A stretch of 64,000 bases of DNA from Amphirosellinia nigrospora. Lineage: Eukaryota; Ascomycota; Sordariomycetes; Xylariales; Xylariaceae. Location: NCBI GenBank assembly GCA_004123355.1, contig SCHM01000004.1, forward strand, positions 2,822,316-2,886,315. The letters are read 5' to 3'. Below are positions 36,501 through 47,958 of this stretch, piece after piece (the stretch's first letter is position 1; each line of letters begins with the position of its first letter). The notes beneath the pieces were generated by a model. That model was not told the origin of the DNA. It searched no databases and worked only from the letters and a program-made list of their open reading frames with translations. The translations under genes and the position numbers were made by a program.

Positions 36501-37022
36501 GTTCTCTATCACATGTATACAACACCAAAGTCAACCCCACCCCTGACGCCGGTAGAATAAAAGGGATCCTACGGACATTTCTAGCGGGCTAGTTGTCGGC
36601 TACACAGTGTATTCATTCTTGCCGACGACGCCAACAGCTTCTTATCTGTGTTGTCGTTTCCATTGTGAACATAGATTACTACACTAAGACAAAAGGAGAC
36701 CAGATTGATCATGATCTCTCTTCCAATACAAAGGAAAGTATCACCAGCCAAGACATAAATAGAAAGTGCTAGCGTGGCTGCTCAAAGAGAAGATGTACTT
36801 CATTCAACAAGCATGCTAGCCTCTATTACCCTTAGACTTCTCAAGACTATCCCGTCAGCCATTTATAGCTTCATCATTACTGGCTCCTGGGGGCTTATCC
36901 TTCCTGCCCTCTAGCATCAATATTGGGCTCTCAAAGGCCACCTTGGGCGTATTGCTATCACTATAAGGGTAGATTCTATAGCTAATGCTCGGCTACTTGA
37001 ATATGTCTTTATACCTCCGTTT
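33549..37022. other. Long gene-free region
   Basis: This 3.5 kb holds the upstream region of the serine-rich gene and the downstream flank of the hydrolase gene. Many short frames overlap on both strands (for example 35500-36400) but show no domain-like sequence. CA- and TC-rich tracts suggest a long 5' leader or promoter. One short tandem-repeat patch is listed separately. Confidence 0.4.
34295..34364 (+). repeat. Imperfect short tandem repeats (GTCTGAATG and GTCTTGGGT units)
   Basis: GTCTGAATG units are followed by several GTCTTGGGT-like units. The patch is about 70 bp, in the putative promoter or leader of the serine-rich gene. Confidence 0.6.
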
Positions 37023-38331
37023 CTATATTAGCTTCCAAAATCTTTCTAAGGATTCGGCAACCGTTGTACTTGAATTTATAGCTATTTCGTGACCGCCCTC
37101 GAGGGTGACAATTTCAACTCCATCGCAGCCGAGGACAGCGTACGCGTCCTCCATGATTTCATTCGCAATCACCAAGCCATCATCCTTGCCTAGTACGATG
37201 AGAATCTTGCCCCCTTCCAACCCGAGTACGGCCTCTGCATCGCTAGCGTGGCTCCTCGTTCTGGGTCGCCGAGCTTTAAGGATTCTTGATAGCACATCCC
37301 AGTGTCCTTGCGGGGCATAGATAGGCGCATTACGGATGGTGCTCAGAAACGCGTGCAAGAAGCCCTGGTGATGGTCGACCTGCCACGCCACCACCTCGGC
37401 CACCGTCACATGCGGCCGGATCTTCGACACGGCCGCACCGTCGAATTCGACCCCGCCATTAACGTCGCCGTCCCTGTCAACCGGCTGACGCGTGACCTTC
37501 CTGGAAGGACGGATCCGCCGTCCTACGAGAATCTTGACCAGGAATTCGGGCAAGATGTTAGAGCTATAGTACAACCAGCTTCGCCAGCCTATGTGATGAC
37601 GTCGAATCAACCCGCCCGGGGCGACTAGGCTTAGCGATTTTACGTGATGCGGGAAATATCGTGTGAACATGACTCCCAGCGCACCGCCTAGGGAGTAGCC
37701 CACAAGATGGAAACCAGGCTTCTCCATCCACGATGTCGTAGATGAGGCGAGAACTAGCAATATTTGCGTTGTGTAGAGCCGTTCGTCGTATGTCGCGTCA
37801 TGAGGGGCGTCAGAGTAGCCCGACCGAAGAGGTCTACGCCCTATTAGCGCTGCATATGTTTCGTCTCCTTTTTCACCTATCTACCCCCAGGTGGTGAACT
37901 ATGGGCCAGTGTGGTTTTATTTTACGGAAGTAGCTCGATAACGTACCGAACATCATCACCCTGTACCCTCTCCTCACCACCTCGTGGCCCAGATCACCTA
38001 GCGCCACGACTGGGGTGCTGATGCCGGGGAGAAAAAGAACGCGCTCGCTGTCCTCCGGACCCCATTCGTAGACACGGATGGAGCCGTACGGTGTTTCGAC
38101 ATCTCGGCCGCCGGGCAGAGCGTCCGGGGGGTACGGAAGTTCGTTGATCTCTTCCTTTGAGAGAGTGGGAATTATTGTTTTTCTTGGAGATGGCTCGTAT
38201 ACTGCTTTCCTATTACCTACCAGAGGTCTAGTTAAGCTCCTCACAATGCATGCTGCCGCAATTAATATCAATGCCGAGGTTATGGTGGGTTGTCTGGCTT
38301 TGATACCGAGACTGGAAGTGACATAACTCAT
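37023..38331 (-). CDS. Membrane-anchored alpha/beta hydrolase
   Basis: The start is MSYVTSSLGIKARQPT, with one N-terminal hydrophobic helix (SALILIAAACIVRSL). Then come the strand and oxyanion region VLFLPGISTPVVALGDLGHE, an intron of about 110 bp, DLFGR and GYSDAPHDATYDERLYTTQ, the nucleophile elbow GYSLGGALGVM, an acid-strand candidate LGKDDGLV and the catalytic-His segment LEGGHEIAINSS. It ends ESLERFWKLI. About 400 residues. A one-base frame change lies near 37815 at a GGG run between DLFGR and YSDAP. The substrate is unknown; esterase or lipase are both possible. Confidence 0.8.
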
Positions 38332-39469
38332 GATTTAGCGGATGGGGTGACTTTTGAGATAATGGAGGTCTTTAAAAGCTTAATATGAAATATTTTGGAT
38401 TTTTTCCCCTTCTTTTCGCCGTATAGTTCTTGTTGCACCTTGATACCAGCTTCGTTGCTCAATTGAGGCCGTTGCCGAGAAATGGCGCGCCCAGTTGTAG
38501 ATTAGCTCTGCCGGTGGGGATGGGAAGCCGATCCGGGATTTGTTGATGACTAAGCGTTCGAGCCTTGAGGAGCTGGATGCAATGAACAAGTCAATACTGA
38601 TCATACATGATATAGACCATCTCTTAGGATTATTCTATATTAGTGTTTATAACTGCCTACTATCTGCAACGGATTGTAGAGAGAAAAAAGGCAGGTTAAT
38701 AGGTCTTGTTTATCAGTACAAGTAGTTTTAAATTAATAAGTAGATAACTAAAGTTGAGCTTTTCAAATTTTGAAATCGTTCTAATGCACCAATTTTAACA
38801 TTCAATGCGGTTATTTCAATCAATTACAGGCTCTATTTCTTGTTCCCTTATGGGTTCGCCATGCCTCATCTCCACACATCGCGCCAGCCTATACCAACCA
38901 TTTCACTACATTTATGCTAAAATAACTGACCATGCCACTGTAAGTCTGTCGACTACAGACCAAATAGGCGAAGAAAAGTACACGAGTAGAGTGAGTACTC
39001 AAGTACAACTGCTTCATACCTACTTATAAAGCTGGCAGCATTACATAGGTCAATACATGTAGTTGGGAAAGGAACCCATGAACTAAATTGACATCGCAGA
39101 TTTATTAGAGCCACAGAGCCGCACAGAGTCACAGACAGAATATATTATCTGGACATAGTCAAGTTATGTCTACGATGGTGGTTTTAGAGACCTTCGCCCA
39201 ACAATAAGTCTACCTCATATAGCGCAAGGACCCCAGCACCGTGGCACCTGGTGCCACAATTATCAGGATGGACAATTGCCCGGGCAAGCATGTCTTTCTA
39301 ATACCACTTGCCCTACTATAATTAGGTATATAAATATATATTCACCGGACACATGGCACTGAGACTTTGTGTATAATATAACAGTATATTTAGTACTAGA
39401 CCTGGAGCTTACATCAATATACTGAGCTACGGATTCGTACTAGGTAGGAACAGAACCGCAGGCATAACA
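38332..39469. other. AT-rich intergenic region with a short perfect palindrome
   Basis: No supported coding sequence. It contains a 17-bp palindrome at 39241-39257, and the left target duplication of the 39.5-kb element starts just beyond this stretch. Confidence 0.5.
39241..39257. repeat. 17-bp perfect inverted repeat
   Basis: GTGGCACC-T-GGTGCCAC is a perfect 8-bp inverted repeat around one base, in AT-rich sequence. It could be a protein site or a remnant of a small element. No function is assigned. Confidence 0.6.
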
Positions 39470-39474
39470 CTACC

Positions 39475-39616
39475 TGTCACGAACCTCGCAAGGGGGTAGG
39501 GTGTAAACATCTGTTGTTGCACAGAGGACCAGTGAAGTCATCTCCATGGGCTCTGTGTGACTACCTGACTATATAGAGAGAGTCTCTTTGTGGGCTCAGA
39601 TCCCTGTTTCGTGGCA
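39475..39616 (+). mobile_element. Short 142-bp LTR-like element with 5-bp target duplication (fossil)
   Basis: It begins TGTCACGAA and ends TTCGTGGCA, nearly perfect 9-bp terminal inverted repeats with TG/CA ends. It is flanked by identical CTACC (39470-39474 and 39617-39621). This fits a very short solo LTR, such as from a TRIM-like element; a small DNA-transposon derivative is the alternative. No interior genes. It differs from the 11/29/52-kb family. Confidence 0.65.
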
Positions 39617-39884
39617 CTACCTAACACTACCTAGCTACCTATTCTCATAATATACTGATATACCGTAGAGATCGTGACTCGCTATAGTATGGAATATTCT
39701 CCAGCTGCCATTGATGCTTAAGCATAATGATCCTGGGTTGGTTTTAAATTCTGAGCTTGCCACAAATGGCTACACCAGTTACCTACCTAGTGTATACTAC
39801 TTTAATACACTGCCAGATATTACCTTGCCGCCGAAAAAAAAACCGAAAAAATTATAACAGACAGGCAGGGTCGTGGTGGTTACA

Positions 39885-40831
39885 ATGCTGCTCCGACCTA
39901 ATGCAGCCGCTCCATCAAGGCTTCTGGTGTCCAGAAGATTATTCAAGGTTCCGTACTCACAGAGCAAACCAATGACGTTCGATGGCGAGGAAGAGCTGAA
40001 TTGCTAGGGACAAAAACTTCAGGGCGTATCTAAAGCTGAGAGGGATGATCTCGAAGGACAAAATGGAGAGAGGAGGCGATGCACTTGTTGAAAGGTCCTG
40101 ATGTTAAAGTATTGGCCTAGAAGGTGATGCCCTTTCTGACCGACCAAAACCGAGAATTGGAGAGAAAGGGACGTGCCCTCGCAGACAAAGTTCAACGTTA
40201 TCATGCCTGGGGGAAACAAGTTGTCATAGCCAAGTCATGGATTCTTCATCTTGAAAAGTACAAGCGCCAAATGGCTGTGATGCGAATCATATTCTTAGAC
40301 TTCCGGATCGTGGAGGACCTAGCACTTATTATGAGTCGCACGGAGCCCAAGAAAAATAAGAAGAAGAAGCCGGGGGCTTTCATGGCAGACTATTTGCATG
40401 GAATGGTTGCGTACCGCTAGGCGTGAAATGAATGCCATCAATTCATTTCAGGACGTGGAAAAGATGTTGGAATAGCGGAAGCTACTTCCCCAAATTATAG
40501 ATGATATTCGACGAGTGGAGGCCGAATACGACGACGGCTTCTGGGTGGTAATGTGGCGAGGGGAAAAGCGAGCGAAAAGGGGTTACTGGCGGTATATCCC
40601 AGCTCTGCCTTACGGCCAGTGGAGACGAACATTCTGCCGGCCAACGTCCTCAATATGCGGCTCGTCTTGAGAAAAGCGCTCAACAACGGACCCAAGGTCG
40701 AGTGTTTTGTGCGAGACAGGCTCCTGAAGGCCCAACCAAAATTCGACCTTACCGTTCTTAGAGCCGGAGCTCGACTGAGACGCGAGGTAAATCATGCCAT
40801 CCCTCCTTTCCCAGCCTTTCTTCGTCGCTAA
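39885..40831 (+). pseudogene. Broken gene for a possible mitochondrial, charged helical protein
   Basis: The first frame starts MLLRPNAAAPSRLLVSRRLF, an Arg-rich, acid-free amphipathic start typical of a mitochondrial presequence, and stops after about 40 codons. Highly charged helical segments follow in other frames: LTDQNRELERKGRALADKVQ, MSRTEPKKNKKKKPG, then AEYDDGFWVVMWRGEKRAKR, ending VNHAIPPFPAFLRR near 40831. At least three frame changes or stops separate these, and no introns were seen that explain them. I do not recognise the family. It may be a real gene damaged by mutation or sequencing indels, or a chance alignment of frames. Confidence 0.35.
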
Positions 40832-41694
40832 GGAGTTGGCCTGGAAGAAGACCGAACGCTCCCCAGATTCTATTCTTGGATTCTCATGTCTATCGATGCA
40901 GCACATAGAGATTCGATAGCATGCTCTCCTTCGCATCTAGAGATGTTGTCTTGATACCCTCTTGTCCTCTTGCCGGGCTTTGTATTATAGACCTGTATCT
41001 CTAAAGGCTGACGTCAAACTCTATATCATCCCTACTACATAAAGTCTAATGTCACTTCACATTGATTTATAGCAGAACGATGTCGCTGCGACGTAGAATG
41101 GTCTAATAAACTAGAGTCTTTAGCTGGTTGAACGAAGACTAAGATCAAGACTAAGATCAAACGAAGCACATGTGTACATTTATGTACGTATCTGAATACA
41201 CTAACAGCTGTTTATACGCTATGGTTTAAGCTAAGCTGAGCAGGGGTGGGCCAAAGCCGATAAGATGAAACCCTATGAGAATCATTGAGAGTATCAGCCT
41301 GGATGAAAAGAGATTGCTAGATCACATAAGACGAGACCTAATACGAGACTTGTTTGAATTAGTAGTTCGAATGAGGACATGCACTAGATAAGACCAGGCA
41401 AGTAAACCGATTAGATCTAAACCGATTAGATCAAAATCAATAAGCAAAATAAAACAGCTTAAAATATATACTACTCTGTAGTGCCCCAATCGAAACTAAA
41501 GTGCTCAAAACTCGGCTCGAATACTATATTTAAGTACCAAGCTAGATACCGATTGTCGATCGAAGTATCAAAACCAATCTCCGAACGTTAGGAAGTATAT
41601 TAATCATCATAATATTAAAACACTGCAATAGGAAAGTAAGCACAAACTAACAAAATCATTATCACAATCACCCTTCTCGTCACCTTCCCGATCC
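40832..41694. other. Intergenic, AT-rich, nothing recognised
   Basis: About 0.86 kb without a supported gene. Short ACTAAGATCAA- and CCGATTAGATC-type duplications occur near 41140-41440. Confidence 0.45.
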
Positions 41695-42681
41695 TTACAT
41701 CCTGCCTCTATCGTGTCGACCGTCTCGCCATCCCTCTCTCATCAAGTTCCCAAAGCTTCCCATCATTCTTATGCCCTCTTCCTCTTCCCGTCCCCCGCTT
41801 CCGACCCCGTGTCCGTAGTTGTCTTTGGCTTGGTTTTGAGATCCTTTGCGCCGCGCCGCGGGTCGCTCTTGGTTTGAGAATGGGGGGAGTCTCAGTCGTA
41901 CTTGCATTAGTTGGTGCACTGGCAAGGGTGGGGATAGTGGTAGATTTGGTTGTGGCAGATCGTTTGGATATGGGAGGACTCGTTCGACAAGGCGGGTCCT
42001 GTTGAGGGGTGTGCTGTGACGAGGATGATGATGATGATGATGATGATGGGGATAAAACATCAGTTGGTCCTTGTATACCCCTTCATCGGCATTGGCGTCT
42101 TCGCCCGAGAGCGACGGAGGGTGAGTATCGCGTTGTGTCCACATATCTTCCACTTCCTCATCATATGTGTTGCGCTGTGTCTTCCACATATCCTCCTCTT
42201 CATCATAATATGTGTTGCGCAGCATCATGTTCCTGTCATGCTCATCCCATTGATCATCCTGTTCTCTCATGTTATCCTCAGGGCGCGGCTCGACCTGTTC
42301 GAGCATTAAATGGTCATCTTCACAACGATCAACGCGCTTTATTTCTCTCAATGTCTTCCGACGTCCATCTTTTGTATAATATCTCTCTTTGATCCAATCC
42401 ACGGGTTGAAGATCCCATAGACCTCTCCATATCCGCGGCTCCGGTTTGTAGTAGGTATCTATAGCGTGTTGTCTCATCACCTCTGCACTTCGGGCTTCAA
42501 CTTCGGCTATTGCGGAGGGCGAGTACCCAGATTCAGATGAAGCTGAAGATTCAGTAGCTGGAGGAGATGGGAGCTCGGCGGGGTCTCGTGGTCTCCTCTC
42601 ACGACGATGTAGGGCATTACTACCAATAGCAGGAGCAGCAGTCCCGGTAGCAGGAATGCTGGGCGAACCCGAATTCGCCAT
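41695..42681 (-). CDS. Hypothetical hydrophilic protein with a histidine run
   Basis: This is one uninterrupted 328-residue frame starting MANSGSPSIPATGTAAPA. It is hydrophilic and probably disordered, with an acidic middle in which NTYYDEEEDMWKTQR and NTYDEEVEDMWTQR form an imperfect internal duplication. The duplication is followed by an eight-residue His run from a GAT/ATC microsatellite at about 42023-42048, then a Pro-rich region and an Arg/Glu/Gly-rich tail. The segment IWRGLWDLQPVDWIKERYYT near residue 100 looks the most folded. No signal peptide or membrane segment, and no known family. It is among the few long frames here without a break. The coding call rests on length, start context and absence of stops. 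Confidence 0.55.
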   Translation of the reverse strand: MANSGSPSIPATGTAAPAIGSNALHRRERRPRDPAELPSPPATESSASSESGYSPSAIAEVEARSAEVMRQHAIDTYYKPEPRIWRGLWDLQPVDWIKERYYTKDGRRKTLREIKRVDRCEDDHLMLEQVEPRPEDNMREQDDQWDEHDRNMMLRNTYYDEEEDMWKTQRNTYDEEVEDMWTQRDTHPPSLSGEDANADEGVYKDQLMFYPHHHHHHHHPRHSTPLNRTRLVERVLPYPNDLPQPNLPLSPPLPVHQLMQVRLRLPPFSNQERPAARRKGSQNQAKDNYGHGVGSGGREEEEGIRMMGSFGNLMREGWRDGRHDRGRM

Positions 42682-43936
42682 TATTAGTTGTAGTGTGCGC
42701 GTGTGTATTTGTGATGTATTGTAGTAACAAAATGTGTCTTGTTGGGTATTAGTAGTTGATGATAGCAGAGTTTGGTGGTTGTGACTTGGAATGGAATGAG
42801 TGAGGGTTGTGTTGAGAGGAGAACCGCCCTTAAAGTGATCCCTGGGACTAAGGACTTGGCTGGAATTGTGGATCTCGGTTGTGCGTACCGTCTTGGCAGG
42901 CCCACACTAAGCAAAGCTCGGGACGCTTCTACCCCTTCCATTGGATGACCTTCGGCTTCGTCGCTTAAAGGTGGAGCAGCGGGGCAGCTTACATAACTAG
43001 ATAATGCAAGATATACCAATAAAACTATTGTCCAAGCAGAATCTTTTTCGTTCAGCCTTTTATTAGGATGTCTTATATTTCTAAGTCACCGGGACAAGAC
43101 AAAGCACTAGTCAAAGCTGACCCTCGGGCAGCCCGGGCCGAAGTGTTGGTGTGAATGCCTCGAGTCAAAAGGTCGCCATCTGATCGTAGCTGCCCGATGC
43201 TGTAGATACCAGATTCTATTAAATGGTCGGTAATGAAGTCGGATGAAGTCTAGATCCCTTGAAAGCATAGGTCGTAGTCCCAGTAGCAAATGACGAACAA
43301 TTTTCTCCTTGAGGAGACACAAAAGTCGAGTAGTCTAGATAGGCAATCAATGGCTAATTCACACTATTCAGTCTGTCTCACAATGTGATACCTTAGGAGG
43401 GGGGTTACGTCAACACCCTAAGTTTTTCTAACGTGTAAGACGTATCGGGCAGATAATTATACTGCAATAATATGGCTCTTTTCGAATGACTAGATTTACT
43501 ACTTAAAGCCGCTTACAATTGACACGTCTCACGGGTTAGAGTCTCTCTATTTATTTGAGTGGAATAGTTGCTGTAAAAGGAAGAGCTACTTTGGCTCCCA
43601 GAATTTGACTCGTATACTTGCTGCGAGTATTCCTCTAACCTAACACAGCAGGGTCCGTATGGCCGCTCTTTCAGCCCATGGTCACACTGCATTCTTTTTT
43701 AATTTTTAATTTTTTATTAGATTTGCTGTGTTGTGCCTGGGTATGAGTCAAGGGAGAGACACACTTGATTATTTCTTCTATTTACTTGAGTAAACCCATC
43801 GTCTCTCTTGTCTCTCTTGTCTCTCGGGTTCCCTTCTTTTTCCTACACAAGATCATTGCTGCCGAACATACTATTATTACTTGGTATTCGTATTCAACTC
43901 AGATACTTAGCACTGGTATACTAACCATGTATAGAA
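42682..43936. other. Intergenic divergent region
   Basis: About 1.25 kb between the divergent histidine-run protein and kinase genes, with a T-rich tract at 43694-43724 and repeated GTCTCTCTT units near 43800-43825. No gene recognised. Confidence 0.45.
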
Positions 43937-46311
43937 ATGCATCCTTCAATGCAGCCTCGCCAGCGAGAAGAAATGGCCGATCCCGGTCCCGATCACGATC
44001 ATATCCCAGATAGCGGTAGTCCGACTAATCCACACAGTCGTGATCGATACGCTGATTATGTCAACAATGCTAACTTCTCTTTGTCTACGCCAACGAACAT
44101 GAACAAAGTGGCAGACTCAAAATTCACGACACAGTTAGACGACGACAATGCATCCCCGCCACTATGGTCGTCATTTCGATTCCTGACTCTGACACCCGAA
44201 AATAAAGTAGCCCAAGACATGGTCGCTGAGTCTGTATCTATTCTCACAGCTGATCCTGACACTTATGAACATCATCGCCAGTTCCTTGAGACTGTTCAGG
44301 TTCAGGCTGGCAGCGACACAGATGACAATGATAACAGCGATGAAGGTGATGGTGAACAACAGGATGCCAATACTCAAGCATCAACAACCTTAGAAACTAG
44401 CACAATAAAAAGCCACCGTTTCCTCCTCTCCCTCTCACAGACGCCTCCGGCCCAAACAAAAGCTGGGCCATCGGGCCAGGCTCACAGTCGAAATTCTCCC
44501 CAATCAAGGCATCGACATCCTTCTCCTCCCCCCTAAACCTACTTCCGTATCTACCCTCAAATCCCAATCTAAACCCCTACCACTCCCCCAGTTATCGCGC
44601 TTATCTGGATCAACCGAATGTCTGGCGCATTCATGCTGAAGGCAGTCGGTGATAGGTGTGTGGTGGAATACGTGAGCGGCGCCGGAGCGGATGGAAGCAT
44701 AGTTTTGGAATGCGGTCAGCAGACAGTGCTTTGGATGAGGAGTAATGTATTAAAATTTGGGAAAGGGGATGAAAGATCAGAGTGGGCTGTTGATGTTTGT
44801 ATTGGAAAGAGAGAAAAGGATGAATTCTTTGAGAAGAGAGATGTATTCCTGTCGACGAAACCTTTGCCAACCTCACTCGACCCCTTCCCCTACGGCTCCC
44901 ACACACGATGTCACGACATTATCAAACATACTGGCATCCTCGACACGGGGCTTCGGCTGGGTGTTTCCGGGGGTACACGCTACAACCGGAGAGCCTGTTG
45001 CTGTGAAGATTATGCAGATTGTGCGCAAGGATGACATAAAATCTGTCATGGATGAAATCCGAATCGCCGAACTATTAACTGGGAGGGGAAGCCATGCTGA
45101 GGAAGGGGGTGAGAAGTATGGGAATAAGAGGCGTCATGGAGGCAGGGCTGGCAATAGGGGCGAGATGTACAAGAGTGGGCATGAGTATATTGTCCCGTTT
45201 CTTCAAGTGGTAACACGGGGATTGCCCGCCCGTTTCAGTCACGTGGAGCAGCATGATCAGTCTCACTGCGTCATGCCGCTTGCGCGTTGCAATTTCCAAC
45301 ATTTTTTTTGGCATCCTGCGATCCCTCCATACCTTCATCACCTTTTCTTCACTAAAAAGGAAAGTAGTGCGAGGAGACAAGAAGGAGAAAGAGAAGGAGA
45401 GGAGGAAGAGTGGGGGAATATGTACGACTGAGATTGTTTAGGGATGTGCTGAAAGGTCTGGCGCATATACATGCCCACGGTGTCATGCATCGCGATATCA
45501 GCCCGAAGAATTTGTTGGTCTTTTCACATCATGATTCTTCTTCATCCCCACCCTCGTTTTCGTCCTCTACTCGTCCACCCCTTGACCCAAATACCGGTGT
45601 GCAAGAAGAAGAAGAGGAAGTGGATGAGTTCCCCTACATTGCCCGTATCGCAGATTTTGGAAAATCCCTGCAGGCTTCGCATTCAACCTACACCCGCATC
45701 GGCCCATGTCTATCGTCGCGCCGGAGTGTGGCTCTCTTATTCTCCCACTTCTTCGTCTCACGAAAAGGGGAGGGGAAGGGGAATGAAAAAGGATACACTG
45801 ATAAGATTGATATGTGGAGTTTGGGGTATACGCATTTGTGGCTTTTGTGTGTTTGGCTATCACAGCGTTCAGCGTTCAGAACCCCCAGATTTTTGCCGGC
45901 TCGAATAAGACAGATGAGAAGAGAAACAACCAACTCCTAGCCTAATCAAAGATTTGGTTAACGGGAGATTCATTGGTAGCGAAGAAGGGCATTATTTGAA
46001 GGGATTATTGGAGTGGGATCCGGAAAGAAGATTAAGTGCGAAGAGCGCGTTGGAATGTAAGGTTTGGAGAGCTTTAGGGTAGTACAGTTGGGGATCGGAG
46101 AGTTCGTACTAGGCATGGGGATGATGGAGAAGAACAGAATGACACTGATGCTAGCGCACACAAAGAAAAGGAAACAGCGGGAGGTGTGGGTACACATGTT
46201 GGTTATTTGCATACAGCACCAAGGACTGGTGTCGGCGCTGGTTATGAGGATGCTGACGACATTGAACTACAAGACACGGCATCTCCCGCTAGCTTTCTGT
46301 CGACACAGTGA
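43937..46311 (+). CDS. Protein kinase-like gene, frame-interrupted
   Basis: The C-terminal half is a Ser/Thr-type kinase domain. Motifs, in order: glycine-loop-like RGFGWVFPGVHATTG, VAVKIM (VAIK lysine) near 45000, EIRIAELL (helix C), HAHGVMHRDISPKNLLVF (catalytic loop with HRD and N) near 45475-45520, ADFGKSL (DFG) near 45650, IVAPECGS (APE) near 45710 in a shifted frame, DKIDMWSLGY near 45800-45835, and WDPERRLSAKSAL near 46015-46045. The N-terminal region from MHPSMQPRQREEMADP is low-complexity and acidic. A Gly/Glu-rich tail ends SFLSTQ at 46311. The catalytic residues seen suggest an active family, but the domain crosses several frames, so at least four indels or unrecognised introns are implied. 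Substrate and subfamily unknown. Confidence 0.65.
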
Positions 46312-46621
46312 TGAGCCAGCTAGATATCACGCCTGAGGTATAATAAAAGATGAATGAACGATAAATTAAATAGTTCATCGTTGAATGCCACCTAAAAATA
46401 TGGTACTGCTTCCCTACGAGGTGACTTCTGACAGCAGCGCGGGATATTACGGGCGAGCAGAGATTGCGCTTTTCTTCGAATACTTGAAGCGTTTGATACC
46501 ATGTGTTTTTATTACCTATCTGAATAGAGAGGGTTTGCTAAACTGCATCTAAAGATCAGACTAGCCATTTGTTATCCGTCGTCGTCGGCCCTGCATCGCC
46601 TGGATAGTGTTTGAGCGTGCG

Positions 46622-47958
46622 TTAGGCCGTAATCTCCGTCGTGTCATTGGAATCAAGCCACTTGGCGAACCTTTCGTTGAACCGATCACCAGAAGCGTTA
46701 AATTCGTTGAGGAATGCGTCAACCTCATCCATCTCTGCATCCGTTAACTCAACTTCGTAGATGTTCTCCTTAATGCGATCCAGGCTACCGGCGCCAGGGA
46801 TGGGAATGATCTTAGGCATGCCGGGGCGCTTAGAGAGTGCGACCAACCAGTTGATAGAAAACCTGCCCGATAGCGCGTGTTAGCTATCATTGCGAAAATT
46901 GGGAGTTTTGTGGGAATAATCAAAGTGCGAAAGATTGTTTTATACGTACTGGGCAGGAGTGCATCCTTCCTGGCTGCCCACTCTTTGACCTTCTCTACAA
47001 GTTTGAGATTCGCGTCGAAGTTCTCTCCTTGGAAGCGCGGTAGACTTCTGAACAATTCATAGATGTCTTCCGGTTTCTTGGCCTTGCCAGTCAGGAATCC
47101 TCTCTATGACAGTTTGTTAACAGAGCTGGTTAAGAAAGGCGTTTTCTTAGACTCAATAAGAGTTGATTCACTTACACCAAGTGGCGAGTATGCGAAGATA
47201 GGGATATTAAGCTCCGCACAAGCCTCACAGATACCATTGTGAAGGGGGTCGGTATGGAAAAGTGAGAGTTCAATCTCCACGCCGACAACTTTGACTACTT
47301 TAGCAGCCTGGCGTATACTCTTCGCATTCACCTCGCTTAGAGTCACGCCACCGATCTTCCCTTGTTTCACGTACTCGTCAATGACGCGAAGAGACTTGAT
47401 GTAATTTTCTTGGGAGTCCCGCCTCGCCATCTCCCACATATCGATCTTGCCCTTGTCTCCAATGAGCTTCAGGCAGTTCTCGATGGACTCGCGCGTGTAT
47501 TCGGGACTATTGTCAACTGATAGGGGCATTCGCATACCACCCTTGATGCCGATAACGACCCTATGGCGAATCAATATTACTATGTCTGATTGAGATATCC
47601 ATTACGCTAGGATCATGTGAAGATTGAGGGCGGCAATGATATGATGTACTCACTTATCGGCGTCGTCGGGATATTTTTCGAAATACTTCTTTAGAACGCT
47701 TAGAGAGTTCTCCTGTAGCGTTGGACCGTAGAATTCACTGCCGTTCAAGAAGTTGGCGCCGGCGTCGATAGCCGCCTTGATCATTGTGATCCTGTCATCG
47801 TCTGATAACGGTTTCTCTCGAGGGAGATGCAAGCCTGGGGATTGTTAGTGTCTTTGTTTTTTTTTCCTATTAAAGAACTCTAGATAGTTGGAAGATGACG
47901 TACTCATCAGCCCGTAGCCGATGTCTTTGACGTTCTTTTCAACGATTTGGTAAGGCAT
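46622..47958 (-). CDS. Aldo/keto reductase, pyridoxal-reductase-like
   Basis: This is an NADPH-dependent oxidoreductase of the aldo/keto reductase superfamily, most like the pyridoxal reductase/YakC group. Start MPYQIVEKNVKDIGYGLM. Four introns fit well: GLM to LHLPREK, DADK to VVIGIKGGM, SPLG to RGFLTGK, and a last one before FSINWLVAL. Motifs are GANFLNGSEFYGP (Asp/Tyr region), VVIGIKGGM (Lys) and IDMWEMARRD, with E in place of the usual catalytic His as in this subgroup. The cofactor region is KIIPIPGAGSLDRIKEN. About 330 residues, ending TTEITA. One single-base frame change lies near 46965 in AARK-GCTPAQ. It may be housekeeping vitamin B6 metabolism or general carbonyl reduction. Confidence 0.85.
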
